NCBI GenBank assembly: GCA_917880885.1
Contig: OU862934.1
Location: 32,658,734-32,722,733, forward strand
Origin: Limnephilus marmoratus
Taxonomy: Eukaryota > Arthropoda > Insecta > Trichoptera > Limnephilidae
Length of the DNA stretch: 64,000 nucleotides
Direction: 5' to 3'
Part shown: piece by piece, positions 22,036 to 33,500 of the stretch
Numbering within the stretch: the stretch's first letter is position 1
Layout: each line of letters begins with the position of its first letter
The notes under the pieces: model-generated
What the model saw: the letters and a program-made list of their open reading frames with translations, nothing else
What the model was told of the DNA's origin: nothing
Databases searched by the model: none
Translations under genes and position numbers: made by a program

Positions 22036-22438
22036 TGGCTGAAAAAATTAAGATGGCTTAAAAATGTATTGTCTATTCATTCATTAGTATATCATTTCTC
22101 TTTTGGTCATCTGCAATGTTATAAAATATATGTCAAGCAGTATACATTTTTTTTTTTTTCAATATTCATCTTTAGAAACATTGGAGAGATAAACCGACAA
22201 AAATGTATTCTAGGCGTGTCCGTGTGCCCGAAGTAAGCTCAATTTTACCTTACTTCTGATAAAATTGATCAAACATTTTGAAGTATCGAAATTCTTTCTT
22301 GAACACACATACAATTTAAATGGCCCGTTTGGAGTCTGGAAGTCGATAAATTGGTAACATCATTTTCTTTCAAATCATTGTAGATACTTCTAGTATGTTT
22401 TTGTTCGGTAGATGGATACCAGTTGTAAGGGAATAAAT

Positions 22439-22985
22439 TTAATAAAAATTTATTGAATTTTTTATGTAATATATCATTGAAGAAGAAGACATACTAATAA
22501 ATCTAAACAAAAATATGAAAAAGAACAAGCCACAGAAAAATAATAAGGTAACGGTCAAAACTGGGACTCGCACCCAGGAACTCTTGTGGAAAAGGCCAAA
22601 AGGTGTCCCATATACATAAATAAAATCACATACATTTATCCGGGACACTATCTAAGTAACAAACCAATTCTTTAGAACTTTGCGATCATTTAAAAAAGTA
22701 GCAGCAAAAAATTATAGGAAAATTAGTCGAAGATAATATTGTTAAATCCAAATTTAAAATATGAGATTGACAAAAATGACTTACAAATAAGGATCCTAAT
22801 GGCCGAGTTGGTTAAGCCGTTTATCCCGACAAGATAAGAGAAAAGATCCTTTCGATGGAAAAAATAATGGTTTCGAGTTCCATTTGTGACCACTATGTTT
22901 TTATTTTTTTGTGTCTTGTTCTTTTTCATATTTTCATTAAGATTTATCAGTATTATCTTCTTCTCCAATAAAGATGTATTGGTTC
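22439..22985. mobile_element. tRNA-like SINE copies, inverted pair
   Basis: 22439-22600 (minus) carries B-box-like ctgggtgcgagtcccag followed by a tail. 22600-22985 (plus) contains aatggccgagttggttaagc. The plus copy with about 180 bp of upstream sequence recurs at 57820-58165. Confidence 0.55.
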
Positions 22986-23829
22986 GTGATGAACAAAAAT
23001 TATGATTAATTCTTAAAATTATTAAAGTAATATTATTATCGAAAATCAAATAAAATAATTAATTCATTGTATATGTACACTATCCAAACCATATCTTTTA
23101 GATTAATAACTAGCATTGTAAATACATGTAGTACATTATATGATATTTTGGGTGTATTTCACCACCGCTGAGTACACTATCGACTAACTATTCATAGAGT
23201 AACTTCTATCACAGGTTTAACATAGCGGTTAAAACAACAGAATGTAGAAAAACATAAGAAAGTGAAATCCAAGATCCAAAAGTTTGGGATATTCTCCCTT
23301 ATTTCAAAAATACAGAACAGTGTTTCATTTTTAATTTCGATCAAATGGGATAGCGATATTTGATGTCAGACAAGTGTAAGAGAGACAGAATACGTGCTAA
23401 TCGGGCTAGAACCAAAAGGTTCTGTCAGTGGCGATATCAATTTCCATTCATAACTACATGGAAGGCATTTCTAGTACGTATTATCTATCCAGTAGTAAAA
23501 GCAGACATTTACATATTGGTAGAGTTATTCAGAGAATGTAAAACAGATTATATGCGCTACTCGATAAATAGTTACTCGGCAGTTTAATCAGAGGTGTGAA
23601 ATGCACGTAGTTGTAAAAAAATTTCTTGCCTAGCTATAAAGTGATTTCTCCTGTGATACCGTGCAAGTAGGTACTAATATTATGTATTCAATTTATCTTA
23701 GCTTCAGTCCATTGACTGACCCATCTATTTAGTCTGATAACTGTGGTGAAAAACCTTTATTAACATAGAACTACAGTGATTTACCTACCTACCCATTTTT
23801 CTTTTTTTTAATACCATGTTCCATTAGTA

Positions 23830-24000
23830 AGGCAGAAACATATGTACTTGCGTGTCGTGACTACAAATTAACCAATCATCATCGTGGCTTGTCGACACGC
23901 CACGACCTACAAATATTTCTCTAACCATAATAAATGTATGAAACCGATGTGCTTCTGGCGCGTCACGACACGCCATGACACGCAAGTATGTTTCTGCCTT
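23830..24000. mobile_element. 171-bp MITE with AGGCAGAAACATA ends
   Basis: Inverted ends AGGCAGAAACATATGTACTTG and CAAGTATGTTTCTGCCTT are flanked by TA. Inner inverted words (gtcgtgac, gacacgccacgac) extend the hairpin. Confidence 0.65.
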
Positions 24001-24715
24001 TAACGAGGTATGACTTACTCATCTATTTAGTTAAATATCTGTGGTGAAAACTCTCTTGTTCAACTCATTTTTGAAAAACAGATATGTACTTGCACATCTA
24101 TTTTATCAAATATCTTTGGTAAAAAGAAAATAGATCTGGAAACAATCAATGTCAATTGTCAATGTACTTACGTCATTGACAATGTACATTGAAGTGCGAT
24201 TGACGGAATGTCAATCAATCCGTATTTTAATGGTACCTGTTAAACGCAGTTTTTGGCCTGTTTCTGTTTTCGATCACATCGTGATCAACTGTGAGGCCTA
24301 ACAACTTCGGTTATAGAAATGAATTAAGCGATACAAGAAAGTACCTACCCCAATAACGAAACAATTTATATTTAACCATTTAGACTGTTTTGTATTTTAC
24401 TTTTATTACATACGTATATACATTATGCATATACACATACATACAATTGTAATTTGTAAAGAAATAGGTTGTGCTCTAAAAATTCTTTAAGAAGTTCTTT
24501 AAATGAAACTGTAACATTTTCATCATTTTGTATATTTAATGGTAAATTTTCACTATGGCTGAACATGCTTAATATGAATATTTTTTCGAAAAAACATTTT
24601 GATTCACCTTTTTTACTATAATGCTAGGGACAGACTCAGCTATAAAAGCACCAATGTTATTTGGCTTGGCATATTTCGGCATATCGCTCGCCGTACATTC
24701 CCAATAGGAGTGGAG

Positions 24716-25270
24716 TAAAGTTAACCTCCCAAAAACTGGGCGTACTGTCCGCCTGTATAGTACACAACTGCTAACCCTGTTCAAATCACAAGTGCGCCCC
24801 ATGGTTGAATTTGGCAGCCACCTCTGCTCTGGAGCTCCAAAATACCTGAAAAATACCCTCAATTCTGTGCAGAAACGGGCGGTCTGTTTGATAGATTCTC
24901 CCATCTTAACAGACGGATAGAGCACAGCCGTCGGGTGGGAATGCTATCCTTGTTCTACCGGTATTACAATGGAAGATGCTCCGAGGAACTAGCATTATTG
25001 ATCCCTTCGGCACCGGTGCATAGTCGGGAATTATGCCAAACGCGTACCCGTACACGGTTGACATTTGTCACATGAGAATGGGTCGTTTCTTCGACTCGTT
25101 CTTGTGTTCAACAGCTCGGCTGTAGAATGATTTGCCAGCCTCTGTGTTTCTTCCTTCCTACAATCCTTCCTCTCCTCAAAAAGATCCTCCACACAGCATC
25201 CCAGATGACATAGGCCCTGAGGGAAATTATTTACATCAGGGCCTCCTGTATGGAGTTAATGAAAAAAAAA
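24716..25270 (+). mobile_element. LINE 3' fragment, plus orientation
   Basis: Sequence from taacctcccaaaaactgggc through the C-terminal coding remnant (GSHLCSGAPKYLKNT region) to the tail ggagttaatgaaaaaaaaa. It is a 5'-truncated copy of the resident LINE. Confidence 0.78.
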
Positions 25271-26883
25271 ATTGCTTTCATCATATATGGGATCACAGCT
25301 GACAGCCATTTACAATAATAATTTATGTCCGTTGTTTCGTGACGCCGACAGGTATCGTAGCGGTTTTTGATCGGTTCTACACCAATGAAATCGGCCGAAA
25401 TCAGATTACTCAATTTTGCACATTTAAGAGTACCTATGGGTGCAGCGGGAAAACAATAATCGCCTGTTTGTCGTCAGCTTCGTATCTATCGTGACATTTG
25501 CAAGGCATGCAAGAGAATAATACCGTTACTTTGCATTACGTGGCCGTGTTAGTCCAATCTTAATTTGCTACGTGAATCAGAACCATCTTGTCATTCTTTA
25601 TCGTTTGCTCCTTGTTATTTCATCGACTACATGACTAAATTATCCTTTGAGTGAACCAACAAAGTTGTTTATCGTGCGCCTTTGGTTTAAACGTAAAATT
25701 TGCGAGTGTCTACACCAAAGAAAGAACCATATCAAGGAAGATGCAGTACTTGCAATAAGTACTTACTTGTTTGTGTAATACCGTTTTCATTTGAGTGGGG
25801 CGGACAGATTTGTATCGATATCCATAGGCACTTCATCGCACAGAGTGGCCCTCCAGTGCCAAACTGACCCAAGTGTGTTATCGCACATCCGTATTCTACG
25901 ACATTAGTGTTTTCCATCGCCTTGAATGCAAATAGTTGTAAGATAAATCTAAAGGTTTTTTTACTAAAACATATTTGTGTTAAGGTGTTATTATTAGTAA
26001 TAAAGTAATTCGTGACAATGCACGGGCGTCAGAATAACCTTGCGGCTACTCCTTGCTATTTAAAACGCTTATGGACTTCGATACGAATTATGCCCAATCA
26101 CCAAACAAGATACGGTATACACAATTAATGAATACTCACTACTGTTGTGTCTCGTGGCTTTATCTCCATTCGGTGACAGCCACAGGTATATCCAAAAGCG
26201 TGCGATACAGATTTTTCTGGTCGGTTATTAAAACCACGATAAAGTTTGAGTCATGAGACGATTAACATAAGCGGTTTACATAAAGCATATGATGAACGAC
26301 GGCGATATAATGCTTCATATTACACACTTCCGATTGACAAATAACATTTCAACGTAGAGCGAAATGTCACGTTACGATGTGTTACGATGGTTGTTGACAG
26401 ATTGGCGATATTGGGGTACTTGACTCATGTCCACCGTGTAGGTAGGTACACTTAATGTGCGGAAGTCCAAAATCTGGATTCCTCTGATCTGCTAGGCCGA
26501 TCGGAACACAAATATGAATGAAACCCATCAGCGTTATGAAACATTAAGCGTGTTTAGTCATCCAGAAAGTTTATCTTTTTTGTTTTACATCAACTTTTTT
26601 CACACTTTTTACAAATAATTTATAATTATAAAAAATAAAGTATAAGTAATGGTAAGTATTTTTATACTTAACTCTAATAGAAAAATGCTCACTTTTTGAA
26701 CTGTCCATTCTAGTTTAAGAATCATAAAAATATACTGAAAAATTATATATATTACGTATCATTAAATGGGGTATTTTCACACTATGATTTAACTCCAAAA
26801 GTATTATTGTAATTTATTTTTGGGATATTATGCCATGTTGTGCTTCTTCCTTCTTTAGCCAACGTTTCAGACAGCATTACAGT
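25271..26883. other. Intergenic, nothing recognised
   Basis: No conserved ORF, RNA gene or repeat boundary recognised. A dispersed repeat end (ttcttccttctttagccaac) lies at 26845-26893. Confidence 0.4.
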
Positions 26884-27284
26884 GAGTATGGGTACCGCCG
26901 CCCTGAGAACCATAAATTGGATAACCAACACCTCTGCCAAAAGTCACCCCAAGTGGTTCGCTGCCTTTGGTGACAGTTCCCGGGTTTATAGGGTGAGGAT
27001 TGTCTAGATCTTGGCGGCAGATGCGTCTGCCCACCCATTGTATGGCGGGTAGGATTTGGAGAGGCTGGTTGAGGTAGACCTTTTTGCCTCTTCAGCTAAG
27101 GACTCTCTCGACCCATCGCCTTGCACCGCAGTGGGAGAGATGAATTCAAACATCCGCCACTCCTGGACACACTGACCCACAGATTCTTACCCACCTCTCG
27201 TATCCTTTTCCTTCCCAAATCTTCCTTTCATTCCTTTCTTTAAAAAAAATCCTCCACACAGCATTCCCAAGGATGATTGATTGG
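26884..27284 (+). mobile_element. Short LINE-derived element
   Basis: From gagtatgggtaccgccgccc through the full 5'-region to aaaatcctccacacagcatt; the last part of the tail is replaced by a dispersed repeat (27285-27375, gtgcaacaaggcataacacc). Confidence 0.7.
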
Positions 27285-28102
27285 TAATGGAAACTCTAAC
27301 ACTGTCCGAAACACTGGGTGAAGAAGGAAGAAGTGCAACAAGGCATAACACCTCAAAAATAAATCACAATAATATTTTCAAACTGTTTTATTGATAAAAT
27401 AAAGAAGAATACAAGAAATGCCACGTTGCTATGTTTTGTGCAAAGATATTAAAATATAAGTAGATGTGCTATCTGCTGTTTTAACTATGTGGGTCTGCGC
27501 TTCCGGGTGTCGCCGATATTGTTTACCAATTAACAAATAAACTAAAAGAACAAATAATTAACGAATAAACCAAACGAACGTTAAACTAAATGAACGAATT
27601 CTTTCCTTATTCAAAATATATTGTTAACCAATATTAATGCACATTTTCAAAAAATCAACGAAATGAACAAATTCTTTTTGTATGAAAACTTCGCTAATTA
27701 GCGCGTAGTCCGGCGAAAGTTGCGCGGACACCATAGCATATCTCTTCTGTATTTGATTATCTTTGGTTTTGTGATTCAAAAGTCTGATCATTCTTTGCTT
27801 GCCGATCCGTATTTCATCATCATTATGAAATTCAAATAAATAATAACGGACTTAAAACTTCATCGAAATTTGCATTATTTTTATTATAATTTGTGTAATT
27901 TTTCAGCAAAATTTTAGGTATTTTGCAACAAAATTGATGATATGTCAACTTTTTGGTATTTTGCAGCAAAAAAGTGGCAGAATATCAAATATATCACATA
28001 TTTTTAACAGTTTACGTCATTTGTGAAAATACCTCATTATTATTTACACAATTTACTCACATTTAAAAAATAGTTAAAACTCCACAACTGAAGAGTTATT
28101 CT

Positions 28103-28336
28103 CTATCCTTTGTGGTATCTTTATCGAGATAACGCATGTGATCTCCTGTCAGATTTGTCTGATTTATTTGTTTTTTCTATGTACAACGTACATTAAATGA
28201 ATAAATAATCTTGCATACTTGCAGGAATTCAGGTTTAAAACGATATAAACTAAAATATGTGACAGTAAATATGTAAAAATCACACAAATCTGACAGGAGA
28301 TCACATCCGTTATCTCGATGACGATCCTACAAAAGA
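28103..28336. repeat. Hairpin repeat (MITE-like)
   Basis: Arms tgatctcctgtcagatttgt (28139) and acaaatctgacaggagatca (28285), extended by tatcgagataac/gttatctcgatga, pair over about 50 bp around a 110-bp loop. Confidence 0.7.
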
Positions 28337-28687
28337 TATGAAATCGCTTGGCTGGTTGGGATGTTCCACAGAAATTCAAATGTAACTTTGTCATCAAAAG
28401 GCCAATCAACAATGACGTTACAATACAAATAGACATGTTATATTGCTTCACAAAATTAACCTAAAAATGAAGCAAGTGACAAACACTGATGTTTCCAGTA
28501 AATTCTTAATTTGATTGTTGTTCATGTATGACAAAGAACAGATGTATAGATAATTAAATCAAATATATAGATCATCCAGTTGATTAGTCAGACATCTCTG
28601 AAAAATAGAAATTTGAGTTTAGTATGAATATGTAAAAGTGTACTCTCTATCTGGTGCAATACTCAGATTACTCACAAACACCATCAA

Positions 28688-29052
28688 ATCTCTGCATATT
28701 ATTAAACAAAATCCTCCGCCGCGTCTGTCTGTCTGTTCGTGATAAACGAAAAAACTACTGAACAGATTTTCATACCGTTTTCACCAATAGATAGAGTGAT
28801 TCATGAGGAAGGTTTAGGTATATAATTTGTCAAGGTTTTTTGTAAATTGGTTGAAATACGTAATTTATAAAGATGGACGAGCGGACTGGCAAGCAGGCGG
28901 TGTGGATTTGATTTGTATGCAAATCTTCAGTTTTATGCCGAGGTTGATGAAATTTTGCACATGTGACCTTCAAAACAAGAGAAAGGTCACTGTCTCCTTT
29001 TGATTTCAAAAACTCTGTGTAATGCCTGGGCATCGCCGGAAACTTCAGCTAG
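28688..29052 (+). mobile_element. Helitron-like non-autonomous element
   Basis: It ends gcatcgccggaaacttcagCTAG. Inside are the words aactactgaacagattttca and ttcatgaggaaggtttaggtat, typical of this class in insects. The 5' border is uncertain. Confidence 0.5.
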
Positions 29053-29182
29053 TCAATTATATTGCAGAAAAACTTGTGAAATAAAGTGTTGATGTTTTCT
29101 GGGTCACTAATAGGATATTTCAAAATGTACTAGATCATTATACCTCCAGGTGTTGTTTTATATATAAAAAACGTAAAAAACG

Positions 29183-29757
29183 TACCCATATTATCAAGAC
29201 GGCGCCATTTATCCGCGTGCTTGTACTCAGGACACTGCGTTGATAGACACAAGTGGTACCTCAATCGCTTATTATTATCAATTCGTATAAACAAGTTCTA
29301 AAACTTCTGATGACACTAAAATTTATAAAATTTTTATGTAAATTCAAAATCACAGTTTCACAACATAAACAAACGTGTGCGAATACGCGCAATCTCGACA
29401 ATATTAATGTTATCGACGCTTGTCCAATTTGGTCAGTCGGAATCGCATGGATGCGCGTGCGCAAACTACTAGCGCCATCTGTGGAGTAAATTGCGAACTA
29501 TGCATTCAAAGGCACGAGGACACATTCACTTGATTATAGATGTTTTTTACGAAATACAATTTTACTTTCGAAATATGCCTGAGGATGTCAGCATCGTGAT
29601 AGTTACACGAATGTCCTAGCGAGCGGGAAAAAATACTGTGACATAGTAGCGCTGTGATATCGGCAGTCGAAGTTAGCGTAACAAGGGCTGATACGGGCGC
29701 GTGTGAGGCATGGCTTTTGCCGTATCAACTGTTGTTACGACCGCGTGGAAAAAGTTA
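29183..29757. repeat. 0.58-kb repeat, inverted relative to copy at 60606
   Basis: From acccatattatcaagacggc to cgaccgcgtggaaaaagtta. Present in the opposite orientation at 60606-62606, where a LINE splits it. Near one end tgatacgg and ccgtatca form a subterminal hairpin. No ORF. Confidence 0.7.
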
Positions 29758-30222
29758 AAAGACCTTTTAAATGTCAAAGAAATAAAAATAAAAAGACACC
29801 GATTAACCGTTCAACGACAAAGTTACATTTGAATTAATGTTAATAGTAGGTCAGTTAAATAATAAGCAATTAATAAGATGTCAAATTACTTAACAAAACA
29901 AAGCAATGCTTAAATTACTAATGTAAAAAGATAATTTAAACAATTAAGTGATACATATCTAACTCAGTGAGCTTTGATTCAACAATTCAATATGGAATGT
30001 AGTTTAGTAGCAATGAATGCAGTGTTTTTCCTACCATTAATATTAATATATCGACTAGTATAATATCATTATTATCTTCTAAGATAGTTTAGTTTTTATG
30101 TAAATACATCTTTATACAATTTTTCTTATTGTTCGTAAAGTATTGTACATTATTTCCGCAAATAATAATAATATGTGATTAAAATTTCTTCAATAAAATT
30201 CATTTTGAAAATATAATATTGT

Positions 30223-30228
30223 TTTATT
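30223..30228 (-). terminator. IFT57 polyadenylation signal
   Basis: A canonical AATAAA on the minus strand, about 170 bp past the IFT57 stop codon. Nothing closer fits. Confidence 0.6.
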
Positions 30229-30395
30229 GATGTTCGTCTATGGTGCTAATGTCCCATCTTGATAGGAAGAAGGTTCAGATATCTGAAAAGTTGATTGCCT
30301 TGTTGTATTTTAACCAGAAGACATGGACAGTATTGCAATTCCTACTTTAGCCCCTCTCTCATCCCCCACCCCTTCCCTGCCTATCTGATGTTGTG

Positions 30396-30556
30396 TTACT
30401 GGGCAGACAGAGCGTTCCTCTTGGCCCTGGACTGGTGCTCCAGCACACTCCACATCAGGACGGCCAGCTGTATGTCCATATCCTGTATTTCCTTCCTCAG
30501 CTGCGTGACAGCGCGCTTTATATTGACTATGGGAGACTGGTCGTTCATGGCGGAAC
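30396..30556 (-). CDS. IFT57: IFT57 exon 7 (last)
   Basis: It begins SAMNDQSPIVNIKRAVTQLR and continues KEIQDMDIQLAVLMWSVLEH to the stop TAA at 30398-30396. The V-x-I-K-x-(S/A)-(L/V)-T-x-L-(K/R) word is the signature of the IFT57 C-terminus. Confidence 0.93.
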
Positions 30557-33500
30557 CTGAAATCAAAACACAACGCATATTAATTACTGAAACAATTAAA
30601 TTAAATAATTAATTGACAATTAAATGAAAACAATTCACTTTGTAAAACACCATAATTTAATTAAATAATTGGTGTTTATGGCTCTTTGTAAAACACCACT
30701 TATTTAGGGGTAGGCAGAGAGGACAGACCGCCAAACAACTCGGTCTTGTCAAACACTCCTTGCCTCATTCACATTCATACATCGACTCATACATACTCTT
30801 CTATTATTCTGACTCTTGACATGGCCCGTCTCAACTATCTGATTCACTTGATCGTGCCATGTCTTCCTCTGGCGGCATTCTTCACATTTGCGTCATATAT
30901 TCTTCTTACACTACTTTCTTCGTTCATTTGCTCTATATGCCCAAACCATCTAAGGGTCCCTTTCTTAATCTTACTCATGACGTCACAAAATGAATTTGCT
31001 GAATGAGATTGAAGAAGTAATTATTGACAGCATTCGTGGTTGAGCATTTGAGATTGACTTGACTACGGATCCAGAAATAAAGTATATTGGTTGAACGTTA
31101 CGGAGTGCTAGATACTCTTAGTATCGCCCTTGTGGGAGACCACCATTCAGAATCGTAATGTGTTCTTAAGCCACATTTAGTTGTTAGAATAGCCAGGTAC
31201 TTCTCAATCCCTGCCGTAGGTCACCCCAAGTGGTTCACTAACGTTTGGCGATTTAGCAGAAGTGTCCAGGTTCAGAAAGTGAGATTTGTCCTGGCGGCGA
31301 ATGCGTTTGCCCATCTACTGCATGGCGGGCCGGATCGGGGGAAACTATTTGAGGGAGACCTAACCTAGACCTCTCCAGCTGAAATCTCTACACCCATCAA
31401 TTCATACGTCCGTCACACCTGGAGACCAGATTCCTACCCACCCCTCATACCCTTTTCCTTCCCAGAACTTCCTCTCCTTCCTTTCCCTAAAATGACCCAC
31501 CACACAGCATCCCCAAAGATAGCATAGGCACTAAGGGAATTTTTTTTCCTGAGGCCTACTGTGTGGAGCTAATGTAAAAAAAAACCTTCCTCTTTTCTAT
31601 CTCCTTTCCCTCTTGTAATTTGTATGCTGCAGCAGCAAAATTTTCGATTTGAGGATGGCGTCCTCATTCGCAGGCTACTTTTAGGAAGGGTTGGGTTAGG
31701 TCAGGTTAGTTTGGATAATGTTAGGTTAGGTTAAGTTAGATGATTATTACCTTTCATCTCCGTCTTCTGCTTGACATTCTCCACTTTATCTGTGAGTTCA
31801 CTCAATATCTCCTGGCGCTGAGTCACTCCCACGCTTGCCGCCTGAAATGTACATTATCTCAATAAACTCATCATAAATATACAATACAAAACGGTATTAT
31901 AGTCTTTATTGCATTTCAAATGCCAATTCTCAATTTGGGAGGCGAGTATGGGTACAACCTCCCCGGGAACCATTTATTGGTTAACCAACACCACTGACAT
32001 AAGTTACCCCAAGTGGTTCACTACTGATGGTGATTGATGAGCAGGGGTGCCAGTTCAAGGGGGTGCGATTTGTCTAAGTCTTGGTGGCGGATGCGCTTGC
32101 CCACCTAATGCGTGGCAGGCCGGATCGGGAGAGATTGGTTAAGAGAGGCCTTTTCACGGACTCTCCAGACGGACTCTCTCGACTCATCGCCTTGCACCGC
32201 AGTTGGAGGGATAGATTCATATGTCCGTCACTCCTGGACTCATTAATACCAGATTCCTACCAACTAACTGAACTTCCTCTCCTTCCGTTCCCAAAAAAAG
32301 ACCCTCTACACAGCATCCTAAAGATGACACAGGCCAAGGGCGGATCTAGCTTTGGCACCAGGGGGGGTCACATAGCGCCAGGGGGGGGGGTCACATAGTC
32401 GTGATCAAGTTACAAGAATTAACAATTTAATTTTGATAGTAATAGATACAAGTAAAAAGTAGCTTATTAGTGGTCCACCTAGGTCCTAGACCCATCCCAG
32501 GGGGGGGTCATGACCCCCATGACCCCCATGACCCCCCCCCCCCTGGATCCGCCCTTGACACAGGCCCTGAGGGAACATTCTCCCTCAGAGTCTATGTCTA
32601 CTGTTACCAGTGCCATCAATAAGTTATCTCTTAAACTACTATCCAGAAGATATGATTTTAGATTTTCACGGCCAAAAGTATTTTTGTTATTTATTTTTGG
32701 GGTGTTATGCCGTGTTGCGCTACCTCCTCCTTTAGCCAACATTTCGGACATCTACCCTGATGATGGACCCTGTAACGCTATGCGAAACGTTGGCTACTAT
32801 CCAGGATATCACAATTTACTTACTCTACTGTTACCAGCGTCATCTATGAACTACCTCTCAAACTACTATCCAGGATATCACAAGTTAGAGGCGCTAATGT
32901 ATTGTGCATTATTAAGTGTTTTTCGATTCTACAGCAGGTAACATCTGTTTCAGGGAAGTAAGGGTACCTTATAGCTGTCCACAGCAGTGGTGGCCTGCGT
33001 TCTAAGCCTGGCCAGCCTGTCCAGGGCGGGGGCCGTGCGCTCCTGCAGCAGGGCCTGGCGAGCCCTCACCGCCTCCACGGCCGTGCTGGCCCGCAAGGAG
33101 GCTCTCTGCAGGGAGTCCCCCACTGCGGCAGACAGCTGTCCCAGTTCTGGGGACAAAAGAGGGCAATAAGGAAGCCCAGTCCAATTTTTTTTTTTTAATG
33201 AATAATGACCTTCTTACATAAATAACTGCTTTTTTTTTTAGAGTTAGTTTTAACCCATCTGCTTGCTTAGGAATAAATACATCCCAAAACATGTAATCGC
33301 GTTATACTTTCATAAGACCAAAAACGTCCCGAGCGACATTACATTTTAAAAGCTATATACATATCTCTCTTCCTCTCATGCAAACATATGTAATTTTCTT
33401 TTAACCAGAAAGAGAACGAAATAATGCCTCTTATTATCTTTGAAATATGAAAGCTATCTTGCATAGATATTTTACAATCTCGATCTAAAGTGACGGTTTC

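Noticed and set aside
32510..32941. 143-residue frame starting with Met-Thr-Pro repeats
   Set aside because: The start is the catgaccccc tract of a MITE and the rest is LINE tail and another dispersed repeat.
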